Source: Enchytraeus crypticus (Eukaryota; Annelida; Clitellata; Enchytraeida; Enchytraeidae). Taken from it: a stretch of DNA of 64,000 bases. Below the pieces are notes generated by a model. That model searched no databases and was not told the DNA's origin. It saw only the letters and a program-made list of their open reading frames with translations. The stretch is taken from positions 512,001 to 576,000 of the forward strand of contig CAJHZI010000510.1 in NCBI GenBank assembly GCA_905160935.1, given 5' to 3'. Positions 27,930-40,435 of the stretch are shown one piece after another (position 1 is the first letter of the stretch; the number at the start of each line of letters is the position of its first letter). Made by a program: the position numbers and the translations under genes.

Positions 27930-28090
27930 ACTAAACAACAACAACAACAGAATTAGATTGCTATTTTTGCCCACGACAACACTCATTGCACTGAGTAGTA
28001 TGGAACCAAACCCAATTCGATGAGCAGAATGTGGGGTCCAAAACAGTGCGAACTAAAATCTGGAAATTCTGTTCAAGGAAGGGTAATTAA
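27930..28090 (-). mobile_element. Dispersed repeat family C copy
   Basis: Reverse copy with ACAACAACAACAACAG tail, ACGACAACACTCATTGCACT, CGATGAGCAGAATGTGGGGT. About ten full or partial copies are in the window. Confidence 0.75.
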
Positions 28091-28494
28091 TTAGCCCTTG
28101 AATAATTTTCTGCGAGATGGTATGCTTGGTCTCATAGAGTAAATTTTCATTAACTAGAGGACCTAGTATAGATCATGACTGCATAGAGATAGGCTGCATC
28201 ACTTGTAATGATAATCCTAGATATTGCTATTGTAGTAAAATAAAGCAGATGGCAACCTTAGCTTCAAGTAAATTTTAAGTCTCTTCATCAACTAGGTACA
28301 TTGATTAAATTAAATTAAGGTAGGCTAAGTGTATTTCGCTCTTACTGATGACCGCTTGTTTGCATCTAATTGATTTATCTACTTCCTTAGGTTTGTATGT
28401 TGATTCATGATACAAGTCAATTAACAGCTTCTCTCTCACCCGATATAAAGACTGGTATTACAAGTCTTCACTATTTATTTATTGATTTATAATT

Positions 28495-28595
28495 TTTGCT
28501 CGCCGGCTTGATTTTGTCTCAATAGTGCTCTATGTTGTCATTGATGACTGTAGCACTCTAATTGTTGTTGTTATTATTATTATTATTATTACAAG
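28495..28595 (+). mobile_element. Family C repeat, 3' part
   Basis: GCTCGCCGGCTTGATTTTGT, GATGACTGTAGCACTCTAAT, then TTGTTGTTATTATT tail. Confidence 0.8.
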
Positions 28596-29229
28596 TCTTC
28601 ACTATTTCCTGAACCAGTGCAAATAAGTTAGGTATTTTCCATAACAAAATCAACATGTTTTCTAAAGTAGAAAATCAAAGCAGTTGTAGTTAAGATGCAC
28701 CAACTAACGGTTCACTCAGTGACTGACGACGAGAAGTTCCTAAACTATCACATAATGTACTCAAGCAATAAATGTCGAAATCAAAGATATAGTAATGTGT
28801 AGCCGTAGATCAGACCACATGATTATCTCAAGGTGTTTTAGAATAACCAAGATGAATAAAATAATTGCAGATTTATCTTCCGGTCGAGTTGATAAAAACA
28901 GTAAAAAAATTATTCATACAAAAGTTCATATTTTAGTATTTGCTGGATTTGAATGGAATTCTGAACTAGCTGGGTGAATTGCTGCAATTTGAGAGAATAC
29001 GAAATTGAAGTTAAACATGACTGTGCATTATGATATAAATTAGACTTAGTATGAGAGACAAAGTTCATTAGTAAAACAAAACATATTATGAGGCACAGTA
29101 CACTAGGTCAGACATAGGCACAAGTAATACGAATATATCAGACATATAAAACATCATAGAGAGGCACTGAGGCAATCAAGTGATGAAACAAAACTATTGC
29201 AGTTTGTAGGCCCTTCTCATTTCTTTACA

Positions 29230-29233
29230 GTAT

Positions 29234-29320
<87 letters not shown>

Positions 29321-29325
29321 CACCT
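29230..29325. repeat. (CA)n(TA)n microsatellite
   Basis: ACACAC run followed by a TATATA run. Confidence 0.95.
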
Positions 29326-29337
29326 AAAATTCTACAT

Positions 29338-29539
29338 ACTGCGCCTAAACCTTTTTTTCTTTAATTCCCTTTACTTTGGACTGATTATCTGGATTTTGGA
29401 ATTTGCACCGTTTTTGGACCTTCTTTTGCTCGCCGGCTTGATTTTGTCTCAATAGTGCTCGATGTTGTCATTGATGACTGTAGCACTCAAATTGTTGTTA
29501 TTATTCTATATATATATATATATATATAATATATAGATC

Positions 29540-29570
<31 letters not shown>

Positions 29571-29600
29571 TATATATACATGTATATACATGTATATATA
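29338..29600 (+). mobile_element. Near-complete family C repeat followed by (TA)n
   Basis: Begins CGCCTAAACCTTTTTTTC, contains GAATTTGCACCGTTTTTGGA and ends GCACTCAAATTGTTGTTATT at about 29505; a TA microsatellite follows. Confidence 0.8.
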
Positions 29601-30046
29601 TGTATGTATACACATACAGAATGCTGATCTTGAGATCAATATGCGTCTTGCTTAAAAACAGAGGCTAGAATGAGGGGAGTGGGGGAGGGCGCAGAAAAAT
29701 TTAGTTCCTTTAGCGCTCATTTTTTCTGAGATGGGTTCCCCTGCTAGGGGCTCATATTAGATACTAGGAGATCTGTAAATACTTTACAGGTGAACCCGAC
29801 ATATTCAGAAAGTTCCCTAGCTCTGAATTCCAAATTTAGCCACCTTATAGGACTCTCTAAATAACCACCTCTCCACGTCTTTAACCAACATTTCGAGTTC
29901 ATACAATTAATTGAGGATAGAGCTCTACCTTAATGAAAACAGAATAATTAAGAAACGCCAAAACGATTGACAAGTCGAATGAAAACTTGCCTCTAATCAT
30001 ACAACATTCATTACAGCTTCAACATTTATCATAGCTCCTCTAATCA

Positions 30047-33000
30047 TCACGAGAGATGCTCTTGATTGAGCAGCACAGTGGACACGGTGTCTCTACGAGT
30101 GGCTCTCAATGGTTTCATCTGAGTCATAACGTCTCTAGCATAGCCTGTGTCGTGAAGTCCCGCCTCCCTCAGGCGTTGCTCCAGCCTAACTCTTGGGTCT
30201 GCCTCAATCTATCACACACAATCAATATATAAATAAACCAACCAGTCGACCAACTAATCAATCAATCTATCAATAAGAATTTAACGTCCGGTTCCTCGCC
30301 ATAAGGCATTGTCAGGGACGTCTCTTGCAGACTCTACAGAAACAGGCGCCAAAGCACCACACGATGACGACTGAGTACACAGAGACCACAAGAGAAAGCG
30401 AGATCAAAACAGTGCAAGTCCAAGATCCAAGGCAAGCGGGTCAAAATTCTAACTAACCAAACATCCATGAAATGAGTGAGTTTATCAATCCATCAAGCAA
30501 TCAAAAAAATCCAACCAATCACGTAATAAGTAAATCAATCAATCAATATGTAAATCAATCATTCGATATACCAATCAGCTATATATAATCAATCGAATAG
30601 TTAATAAATCAATATGGCAGCCAGAATCAGTCAATTCAATCAAATCAATCGATAAACAAACCTGATTAGATGTAAATGAGTTAACATCAAACAGTGGTTT
30701 GTTGATATTGATCATGTCATCACGCTGCTGCCTCTGTTTCCATGACAACGTGTCACTCCAAAGCCTCATCAGGTCTCCCTCAACCTGAGGTCTCACCTGC
30801 GATCAACCAGTCACATCAAAACTATCAAATAATCAATCAGTTAATATACTTACTGAACTATTAAAAATAAAGGTTTAACGTCCGTATCTTATACAAGAAC
30901 TATGTCAGGAACGTCATTGATACAATCATTTCAGCATTAAAATTCAACGCACACCAGTAATCAAAACAATGAGTCAAGTAGTCTATGATAGTCTAAGAAC
31001 AATGCGTCAAGTAGTCAAGTTTATCGTGAACCTCAGATCTAAATAATATAATTAATCAGTAAACTCATATCAGACTACGCTGTAAAAAGTAGGTAAAGCT
31101 AAGGTTAACGTCAGCTTCCTCACTCGAAAGCGATGTCAGTGACGGGCGAACCTAGGATTTGAACCCGCATCAACTGATCGGCAGTCGAGTATCTTACCGA
31201 CTTCGCCACTGGCTCCAATCGTTGTAGAATTAAGTAGTTATTCAATAAGTATAATAAATTACTCAATTACATTAATTTATGTTATATTAAACAGTATGAT
31301 TTAGGCAGCATTTACTGTAATAGGTATTTAACACTGTTAAGACCTTTAGTCGAATCTGTTCTAATATTTTTTCCTTCTCTCTCTCAGCAGCCTCCTCATC
31401 CCTTTTTCTCTTCTCCATATCTCTCTTTCTCAACTCCCCCCTCTCCTTCCGATACATCACTCTGCAGAAACAATGCAATGCAACACAGCACAGCACATAA
31501 GAGCGTGGTGCAAATACTGTACAAATCCAAACAATTAAGTGTCATGCATTATGAGACAAAAACAGTGCCATGCAATGTATAGTACAGTGTAAAGCAAAGC
31601 AGCATATCAAAGTCAAATGCAATATAATACATTCAATGTAAAAACTCCAATAAACTTCAATGTAAATATAGTACAGTGCTATACAACTACCTATCTTACA
31701 AAAATTTTCAATAGGCCAAAAAGGCAGTGCTACCATAATGCAACACAATTTTAAACTACACACTCCGGTACACGAATAACAACAATTGGAGTGTTACTGT
31801 AGTTAACGACAATATCGGGCTCTACTGGACCTAATTCAAGCTGAAAAGCAAATAAAGGACTCAAAAAAACGGTTAAAAATCTAATATATAAAAAAATAAA
31901 AAAAACTAGTAAACCAGTCCAAATATATAGTGTCTAATAACAACAAAAACAACATAATTAAAGTGCTTCTGTCATCCAAGACAACATTGAGCACTATGGT
32001 ACAAAATCCAATCCGATGAGCAGAGTGTGGGGTCCAAAAACGGTGCGAGCCAAAATCCGGGAATTTAGTCCGAGGAATAAGATTTTGTCTATAAACTACA
32101 AATAATTACAGCAGCGTTTGGTACAAGTGGCGCTACACTTGTGTATGGATATTCTAGCTGTACTGTAATAACTAGAGCTGTAAATCTGCACAGTACCTTT
32201 CTCTATCTATGTCTGCCTGCTCCTCTAACTGTGCCTGTATCTCTCTTAGTCTCTCTCTGTTTCTCTTCTCCTCCTCCCTCTTTCTCGCCTCCATCTTGTC
32301 GTGATAGCTCTGAATCTGTTTGAAAGAAACACCAACGTCTGAGAGTTCTTATTGTGAATTTTTATTGTAAATTATTTTTATTGTAGTTTATATTTTAAAG
32401 TTGTGAATTTTTATTGTAAATTCATAGCACAAACTCTTTAATTTATAAATAGTCAAAATTAAGAATAAGATAAGATAATACAAAAACGATAATGTTTGCC
32501 CTAGTGCATAATCACCTGGTGTGCATTTTAGTATTCAATTATAATGTATTGAACCTGATTTTTCTGTGTTTGACGTTTCTGTTTCTCTAGTTCTTTCTCT
32601 TCTCTCACTTTTCTCATCATTGCCTCTCTCTCTATCTCTCTCAGTTTCTCCTGTAATCTCATAGCTTCCTCCTTCTTTTCTCTCCACTCTCTCACCTATA
32701 AGTAATACATCAATCAATCAGTCATACTAATTAATCAATCAATAAACCAAATAATAATTAAACAATAAACAATAATCGATAGATAGACTGGCAGATTATC
32801 GGTGTGACAATCAGTCAGTCAAGAATCATTCGATAAATCAATCAAAGTTACTTAATATTTACGTAAGCAAGAACCGGAACGAAACCCAATTTTTACTCGC
32901 TCTTGTTCCATTGCTTTTACTTCCAACTCACAACTAATCAGACACCGTCATAAGACGCAGTAGTTACAAAGATGTGAGTAATTGATCGTTAATTTTGAAT

Positions 33001-34219
33001 AAATTTGCAAATAAAATAAGAAGTCTACCTTTTTATAGAGTTGATCGCACAACACCTGTTGTTTCTGCCTATTCTCCGCTGCTATACTCTGTCTCTCAAG
33101 CTCTGCATGTCGCTCCTGGAGTATAACTGAGATTCTATTGGTCAGCTCTGCCCGATCTTTCAACCAATCAGTGAGAAGATCCCTTCTGCGACTGGTGTAG
33201 ATTCTAAATTGTGACAACCACTCCTCATGCTCAACCTACAGCAATTTAATATCAGAAGAATAAAAATTTCCAAATATGACAAGAGCTACAGTTTTTATAA
33301 AACACCAATAGTCAATGTTTATTTTACTTTTATGTTTATTTTACATTTTTTATTTAAATTTTAAGCCTTGATTATAATTGTTTTCTTGCATGCCTATTAC
33401 CGTTACTTATTTTTACCTTATTCTTACATTTTTTCACTAAGTTCAGCGTAGTTCAAGTTTGGTTTATGTTTTACTTGTATGTGCTGTGCTAGATTGTCCG
33501 TGTTGTTCGTGAACTGTACAGGGTTTTATGACCTTTTTGATGTTATTTTTAAAAGTTGGTAAAGCTAATGTTAACGTCAGTTTCCTCACTCGAAAGCGAT
33601 GTCAGTGACGGGCGAGCCCAGGATTTGAACCCCGCACAATAATGATCCGCAGTCGAGTATCTTATCGACATAGCCAATGGCTTCAGCCATTAATTAATTA
33701 TTAAATAAAATGTGCAGAGAATTTCCTAAGAAATACTTACAATATCAGCACGACACTTTCGCCACTGGCTCCAGCATTTAGTTGGTGTTTTACTTGTATG
33801 TGCTAGTTTGTATGTGTAGTTTGTGAACTGTGCAGAGTTTTATGACCCTTTGGTGTTCCTACTAAATAAAATGTGCACAGAATTTCCTATGAAACTCTTA
33901 CAATATCAGCGCGAGACTTTTGTGGCAGGTGCCTAAGGATGATGTCAATGAAGAGTTGTCGTCTGTTTCGTATATCCTGACTCATGTATTGATCTGAGAG
34001 GTAGAGAAATGTGGAGTGATCAACGCTTGTCCATCCACCGTTATAACGTCTGCGACAAAACAAATTAATGAGCATTCTACACTTCAAATGTCTATCACGT
34101 TGTCGCAAGAGTCAAACATCCGGTTTTTAATTTACAATGATTAATGTGTGTATATATATATATATATCTATATATAATATATATATTAGCTATATATCTA
34201 TAATATATATATAGAGACG

Positions 34220-34282
<63 letters not shown>

Positions 34283-37200
34283 TCAATTCAAATACAATAT
34301 TTCTATAATTTTATTGTAGTATAGATGCATATAACACAAATAACAACATGAATCACAACAGGATTGTTTTAATTGAAATTTTCAAACTACAATTATAGAT
34401 ATTAAAAAATAATCCCAAATAAATTTAAAATAAATGAAAATTAGACGATGTATATTTGCATCACTGACAAAGTTCTTTAATAACTTTAACAACAACATTA
34501 TGAAGGAGCTCAAGAGAATACCCTACTTAACAACAAGCTCATAGTGCTTGTCATGCTCCATCAGTCTCTGCACATATCTCCCATCCAGCACTATGAACTC
34601 TTCCAGCAGGGAGGCTTTGAACACGAGGTCAGTGCAGTCCAGGTTGAATGCTTCCTCTGGTATTCCAGTCTCCACATGTCTATCCAGTGCAACATTATGA
34701 TCCATCAGTCCACCTGTCGCAGGGCGGTAAAGTTATAGCAAGCTGACCCACATGAAGCTCATTAGTTTTATTTTAATACTTAATTTGTTTTCAAAACACA
34801 ACACGAAAGCACAAGTATCATGAAAAGCTAAAAAAGCTAAGGTTAGCATCTGTCTCCTTACTCAAAAGCGATGTCAGTGACGGGCGAGCCCAGAAATATT
34901 ACCGGCTTCACCACTGGCTCCAGCCAGTGGCAAAACTGGTAAAGTTATAGCAAACTGTTCCACATGAAGCTCATTAATTTTATTTAGTACTTAATTTGTT
35001 TTAAAAGCACAACACGAATGCACAATTGTTAATTGCTTATATGTAGGTGTAAAGATATACAAGTAATAAACATAATTATATTAGAGATGACAAACAACTG
35101 CATAACGATTACATTAACACTAGTAGTGGATTTTCATTTATAGTGGTTTGTGGTTACCTGGGTAGCCTTACAGACATTGAGCAGGCCTCCTACCTATCAC
35201 CTAGTCCTAGATGATAACTAGGTAGAGGAGAATCACTTAGTGGATAATTAGCTCAAATGTTACTAAGAATACGGAGGATGAGGAAAGATTAGATGTGTGC
35301 TGATGTCAAGATGTTATCAAAACAGCTCGTTGTACTGCACAGATATGAATTTTAATCAATCAATCTAAATATGAAATAGTTGTCTTTGAGGGTGAAAGTC
35401 TTCTCCAAATTCTCCTGAATCAAAATTTTACTGGTGACTTGACAGTTAAAAACAAAATTTTATCAGTGTAAAAGAATAAATCAACTATTTATTTGACATC
35501 AGTCCAAAATTATTGAAACCACAAGTAGCATATCGGTAAGTTGTCAATCTGTGAATCAGTAGATGCAGTGTTCAAATCCAATGCTCTCATTCTATCGAGC
35601 TGTAAACTGCTGCTAAACTTGGCTTTAGTCTTTATCATAGTAACAAGAATATCAGTTCTGCGGCTATTGTGAAATTTTTTCATCTGCTATGGTAGTTAAA
35701 TGTCTACGTTATAATTAAACCTATGAAATCTGTATTTGCTAATTTTATGTTATGGTTTAAGCGATCAATTGATGAATTGATGTTATTGCATTTGTCTATG
35801 TTATAGTTGCTGTGTTGGCTAATCTGAAGTTAAGGTTTATATGATCAATTGATGAATTGATTTTATTGTCTCTGTGAAGAAAAAAAATTAATTAATTAAT
35901 TAAAACAAGAGCACCCATAAATAGACCAACCAATGTTCAGGTCGTGCTCCAGCTCACACTGAAATGCATTGAGACTCGTTAGAGCCTCAGAGTTTTCTTG
36001 TTTCATGGCGTCGAGAGATGATTGTAGAATCGGCAAGTTCTTAGTGGCAGCGTTGATTGATTGATTGTTTAGCGACTGAATTTCAATCAACTCAGCAAAC
36101 TTTTCCCTATGAAAGAAAGCAAAATGTCAGATATTAAATAGGTTACCACAAGTTAAACAACTGAGTATTTTGCAAACAATTCACAAATGCTAAGTGAAAT
36201 TAATAAATTTCCTGATGTCGCAAATCATAAATAAATTTAGTAGATAAATATGTGAATGGAATTAATCAACTGTGTATTCTCTATTTATAGAGAGTATGGT
36301 ATATATATGGGGTGTATTTATAGAGAGTATGGTATATATATGGGGTGTATTTATAGAGAGTATGGTATATATATGGGGTGTATTTATAGAGAGTATGGTA
36401 TATATATGGGGTGTATTTATAGGGAGTATGGTATATATATGGGGTGTATTTATAGAGAGTATGGTATATATATGGGATGTATTTATAGAGAGTATGGTAT
36501 ATATATGGGGTGTATTTATAGAGAGTATGGTATATATATGGGGTGTATTTATAGAGAGTATGGTATATATATGGGGTGTATTTATAGAGAGTATGGTATA
36601 TATATGGGGTGTATTTATAGAGAGTATGGTATATATATGGGGTGTATTTATAGAGAGTATGGTATATATATGGGGTGTATTTATAGGGAGTATGGTTTAT
36701 ATATGGGATATATTTATAGAGAACGTACATTAACTAGGAAAATATAGATAAAAATATAATTCAACCAGTAGGTTTACATCAGTACAGAAATACTTAATTC
36801 TACATTAAAATCTAACCTTAAGTTTGTCAATTTCGAAAAATAAAATCTGTGATATCTCTGAAATTCTTCAGTTAGACTAGAGTTACAGTGGTCGAGTTCA
36901 GCAAACACTAAAGAGACATCATCATCAGCAAGGTTCCTCTCAACAGCTGCCTCTACATCAGCCAAATACAGTCTTGCCAGATTCTGAAGTCTTCCTAGTT
37001 CTTTCATCCAAACAAATCGATGTCGTTGACCCAGATTCTGCTGTTTTTGCTGACGACGTTTCTCTTCCAAGCTTTTCACCTTCAATAATAAATACAAAAA
37101 TTAGTACTTACGAAGCAAACGACACAAAAATTATACCACTGAATTTCTTTCAGATGCTAAGTATTTCTGTAATTAGTGTTTGGATTCATTAAATGCTTTT

Positions 37201-38043
37201 GCTGACATTATTTTATTTTAACATTATTTTTAATTATTTAGAATATAATTTTTCTAAATATTTCATTATTTTACATCATTTCAAACCATCAAACTCCAGT
37301 TAGAAATATTCAAAAATTCCACTTTTATTATTTATTACCCGGTCCATTTGACTACATGAATTACCACTGTTGTGTCCAGGGAGCTGGAGAATTGACCAAC
37401 AATGGACTGCAAGTGTCATAAAGGGTAAAAAAGGTGACAAGGCACTAAGATCCAAACTGCTATCAGAAAGGGCATTCGATTGGCGAGCGTCTAGGCTCTA
37501 AAAAATAGCTACAAAATTTTCTCAAACAAATTGAAGACCTTAAATTCCCTACTCTAGTTAAACTGGGATTCACGCGAAGATAATGATGATGAGTACTTAT
37601 CACATTATACATGAAGCACAGAATTATTGTTGCCTGGTCATATATTTTATATTATAAAGCAAAGCTAAGGTAATGCTATATAACAGTCAAATAGCCGCTA
37701 ATTAGCAGCTAATTAAACAAACTGACCACTGACCTTCAGCAGTGACCTCTACTGACCTTCAGCAGTGACCTTTACTGACCTTCAGCAGTGGCCTCTACTG
37801 ACCTTCAGCAGTGACCTCTACTGACCTTCAGCAGTGACCTCTGTAAAGCCACATAGCCCTTCTCTCACAGCTAATAAAACAGACTGGCCACTGACCTTCA
37901 GAAGTGACCTCTACTGACCTTCAGCAGTGACCTCTGTCCAGCCACATAGCCCTCTCTCACAGCGGCGCGGAGCTCATCGTAGTCAACAGGTTTCACAGAT
38001 ATACCCGGGAGTCCACCGTGTCCTATCCTGGCCACCAGACTGT
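30047..38043 (-). CDS. CCDC148: CCDC148 homologue, coiled-coil protein (5' exon not located)
   Basis: Eleven minus-strand exons: 38043-37919, 37079-36817, 36106-35931, 34713-34532, 34049-33902, 33235-33029, 32695-32555, 32315-32197, 31461-31344, 30796-30662 and 30208-30047 (stop TGA). They line up in order with human CCDC148: ISVKPVDYDELRAAV at the front; NRRQLFIDIILRHLPQKSR followed by DIVEHEEWLSQFR in the middle; a long Arg/Lys/Glu-rich coiled coil in four exons; and NKPLFDVNSFTSNQ, then ADPRVRLEQRLREAGL near the end. CCDC148 is conserved in ciliated lineages and poorly characterised. The junction 34532/34049 is out of phase with the donors I can see (GTTAAG, phase 0) because the next acceptor needs phase 2, so a small exon or an unusual donor is missing from this model. 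The first exon reads from phase 1, so at least one upstream exon exists beyond 38043. Two donor regions are duplicated in the introns. Confidence 0.87.
30265..30460. mobile_element. Family D repeat copy
   Basis: AAGAATTTAACGTCCGGTTC, GCCATAAGGCATTGTCAGGG, ACGTCTCTTGC. Intronic in CCDC148. Confidence 0.6.
30866..30925. mobile_element. Family D fragment
   Basis: AAAGGTTTAACGTCCGTATC and ATGTCAGGAACGTC. Confidence 0.55.
31085..31222 (-). mobile_element. SINE family B copy
   Basis: GTAGGTAAAGCTAAGGTTAA, CTAGGATTTGAACCCGCATC, TCGCCACTGGCTCC. Intronic in CCDC148. Confidence 0.88.
31780..32090 (-). mobile_element. Two family C fragments
   Basis: GGAGTGTTACTGTAGTTAAC at 31788 and a fuller copy from about 31930 with CCGATGAGCAGAGTGTGGGG. 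Intronic in CCDC148. Confidence 0.65.
33465..33925 (-). repeat. Tandem duplication covering a CCDC148 donor, with a SINE in one copy
   Basis: TTTTACTTGTATGTGCT, GTGAACTGTACAGGGTTTTA and AAAATGTGCAGAGAATTTCC with CTTACAATATCAGCACGA (33465-33760) match the block at 33785-33925. The real donor is at 33902; a SINE family B copy splits the first block. Confidence 0.88.
33550..33695 (-). mobile_element. SINE family B copy
   Basis: AAAAGTTGGTAAAGCTAATG, CCAGGATTTGAACCCCGCAC, ATGGCTTCAGCC. It is inserted in one half of the 33465-33925 duplication, so it is younger than that duplication or hitched with only one copy. Confidence 0.9.
34148..34282. repeat. (TA)n microsatellite
   Basis: TATATA with short inverted breaks. 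Intronic in CCDC148, beside the junction whose phase does not resolve. Confidence 0.95.
34722..35025 (-). repeat. ~90 bp duplication split by a SINE family B copy
   Basis: GGTAAAGTTATAGCAAGCTG to CACAACACGAAAGCAC recurs at 34932-35020. A partial SINE B (about 34825-34930, AGTGACGGGCGAGCCCAG) lies between. It begins about 10 bp from a CCDC148 acceptor. Confidence 0.75.
36282..36725. repeat. 33 bp minisatellite, about 13 units
   Basis: Unit AGAGAGTATGGTATATATAT followed by GGGGTGTATTTAT. The period is a multiple of three, so three long frames stay open; none is a gene. Intronic in CCDC148. Confidence 0.95.
37390..37600 (+). mobile_element. Family E repeat copy
   Basis: Contains CTATCAGAAAGGGCATTCGA, TAGTTAAACTGGGATTCACG and a GATAATGATGATGAG tail, the reverse complement of the 8.3-8.6 kb copy. 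Intronic in CCDC148. Confidence 0.65.
37725..37950 (-). repeat. 23 bp minisatellite repeating a CCDC148 donor
   Basis: On the coding strand AAG|GTCAGTAGAGGTCACTGCTG recurs four times, then once more after a duplicated ~45 bp exon-like piece (GAGAAGGGCTATGTGGC). The true exon end is at 37919. Confidence 0.88.
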
Positions 38044-38940
38044 CTAAAATTACAATTAGTTTGCATTTAAATTCAATTATAAACCATCAGAAATTATAAT
38101 GATCTATAAATTCTGAATGACTTTGTAAGAGATCTACATCCTTATTACATCTTCACCACTGTAACTGCGAATTAAAGTTATATAAAATTAAATTTAGATT
38201 AAAGTTTTTAAAATTAAAGTTATATATAACTGAGAGTTTTACGTTACAAGGCACTGAGGATTTTAGCGAATTCTTAGACTCGGTACATTAAACAACTTTT
38301 ACAAATTTCCGATTGTTGTAAAATTGTTAATTTCTCGCGTTTGCAACTAATTTTTGCGCTATCGTATTGATCAGAAGACCCACTCAAATGTGGACATGAA
38401 TCGGAAAGCGGAAGACAGAGAAGAATGGAGGCGTTATATACCATGGACCTGCCAGTAGGCAGTGCACTAATTAAAAGAGAGAGATCGATCAGAAACTGCA
38501 AATCCCTTTTACATCAAATGATTGCATAAAATTTAGCCTGTTACCTAACTGCCCACCATCGTAATTACCTGTTCGTCCTTTCCTATTTACCGTAGAAAAC
38601 TGACGAGAATTGAAATCAGCCATCAACCTTTTGCATGATCGATAACCCGCCAAGGGTCTCGAAACGTGATGCCAAAATTACTTATTCTAACCAAATTTCT
38701 CAGCAATTCACAAAGCGTAACTGTCTCATCTAATGCATATTAAGTAAAGATTCTAAAACACTGTCTAGATAACATCTACAAAATTTAAAACATTTTGTAA
38801 TGTGAGCGATATTTTATTAACAACAACTGTTGCTATAACAACTATTTATTTACTAGCTTTATTTTTATTTTTATTTTCAAAGTGCCGAAAGTTTTATTTT
38901 GAACTCCGCTAAATTAATTTAATAATAATGATTTAATTGA
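38044..38940. other. CCDC148 5' region, first exon not found
   Basis: The first visible CCDC148 exon needs one upstream nucleotide of a split codon, so an upstream exon exists. I could not pick it among the short frames here. Confidence 0.4.
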
Positions 38941-38944
38941 ATGA

Positions 38945-39500
38945 AGTATTTATATAAGGAACTCGCGTCGCTAATGCTGCCTTCAGTCTCGCAACTCGCC
39001 GTTGGAGCACAGCACAGGACGTTTGTTCGGTCCGTGGCTGTAATTGAATGCCTAGGCCTGCTCTGACTAGCACACCTGAGATGGTATTTCTCAGAGGTGT
39101 GTGGGACTCCGATCTGAAGTAGTTGTGAGGCTCTCTGTGATCAATCTTTATTGATAAAATATCGAAGTCAAGGCACAGATTTCTAAATAGTATCTCACAA
39201 TTTAATAGTCAATAAAACAGCACTACAATTTAATATGCACGAACACTAAAACTTAAAACTAAATATAAGATTTAAATACACAGTCCCTGAAATGTCAATA
39301 CTCCGGATTCGATTCCGGTTTCAGCCCTCGGCCTACGCCGTGTGGACTTGCCCGCCCGGCCGCCACAACTTGAATCCGCTCTTACAAGAATCTGCAAGTA
39401 TTCTACCACAGGTGACGCTTGGTCACTTGGTAACTGACCAATCAGATTCAATTACTCTGCAGCTTTGACCACTGCCTGACCAATAGCGTAAATATACATG
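38945..39500 (+). other. GC-richer block with TATA-like and poly(A)-like signals
   Basis: TTTATATAAGGAACTCGCG near 38950 resembles a TATA box, and AATAAAACAGCAC near 39215 a poly(A) signal. It could be a solo LTR, a promoter/first exon or another repeat; there is no second copy in the window to define ends. Confidence 0.25.
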
Positions 39501-39744
39501 AATCTAAAGTAAATTATATCCATAATAAATAATAATAGATTAATTATATACGTATAATTTCAAGTTCTCAATATTTAGTCACTACTATTTTATAACTATA
39601 CTGTTTGCCTTGCACCCAATGCCGTTCCTATGCTTGCTGCATGTTTTTATACTTTAATTATCATTTCATGTTAAATATCTTTAGGCAGATTTTTTGAATT
39701 TGCACTGTTTTAGACTTTCCTTTTGCTCATTGGCTTCACTATTA

Positions 39745-39935
39745 ACACCAAATTTTTAACCGTTAGGCAACCTAGACCATTTTCCGTATAACGTACAGTC
39801 CATTGAATGTCAGAGATTTTACTCTCAGATCAGCGCGGCTGGGATTCGAACCCACGAGGGTTCAATTCACCCCAGGGCCTGTCATTTAAAACTTCTTGAC
39901 CTAACCTCTACGGTATTGAGACTTTCTAATAATAG
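39745..39935 (-). mobile_element. SINE family A copy
   Basis: AACCGTTAGGCAACCTAGAC, GGCTGGGATTCGAACCCACG, AACCTCTACGGTATTGAGAC. A 3' family C piece (39685-39745) abuts it. Confidence 0.85.
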
Positions 39936-40044
39936 TTCTTAAATAAGCACTCTTTGATTTCTGATCCTGTATGTGTTATGTTATGAAAGACCAATCATTA
40001 GATGGGCATGAATTAAAGAGATTGTTCGAAGTTATCGCGCATAC

Positions 40045-40118
40045 ATCGTCACTGACATCGCTTTCGAGTGAGGAAACTGACGTTCACACTAGCTTTACCA
40101 GCTTTTCGCATACGTGAA
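40045..40118 (+). mobile_element. SINE family B, 3' part
   Basis: TCACTGACATCGCTTTCGAG, AACTGACGTTCACACTAGC. The tRNA-like part is missing. Confidence 0.7.
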
Positions 40119-40329
40119 TGGTACATTTTCGTATCGTGCAAGATCGGGATTGGATAAAATCAATGATTTTACTTCAACTTCATAATGTGTCTTAACAAAT
40201 TGTCTAAATGGCTTAGTGCTTAGAGTGTCAGGTAACATTGTCTGTCCTTGAGGTCTTGAGATCAATTCTTGGTGGGCATGATCAGTCAGTGATATCTCTG
40301 ATATTTGGACAATTGACTACAAACTGTCT

Positions 40330-40435
40330 GACAGTTTAAACGCGTGGTATTAATACGACGTCCCTTACATCGTCCTTGGACGAAGAAAGAGAAGTTAAAC
40401 CTTCATTATTATTATTATTATTATAATACTGTTTA
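40330..40435. mobile_element. SINE A fragment joined to a reverse family D repeat with ATT tail
   Basis: CAGTTTAAACGCGTGGTATTA, then ACGACGTCCCTTACATCGTC and a (ATT)n tail. Confidence 0.5.

Larger units (their letters stand above)
27401..30046. other. RABGGTB upstream / CCDC148 downstream spacer
   Basis: Holds the unlocated RABGGTB first exon and promoter, three family C repeats and two dinucleotide microsatellites. No other gene is seen. Confidence 0.5.

Noticed and set aside
36256-36747. Three long frames with 11-residue repeats
   Set aside because: 33 bp minisatellite keeps all frames open; located inside a CCDC148 intron.
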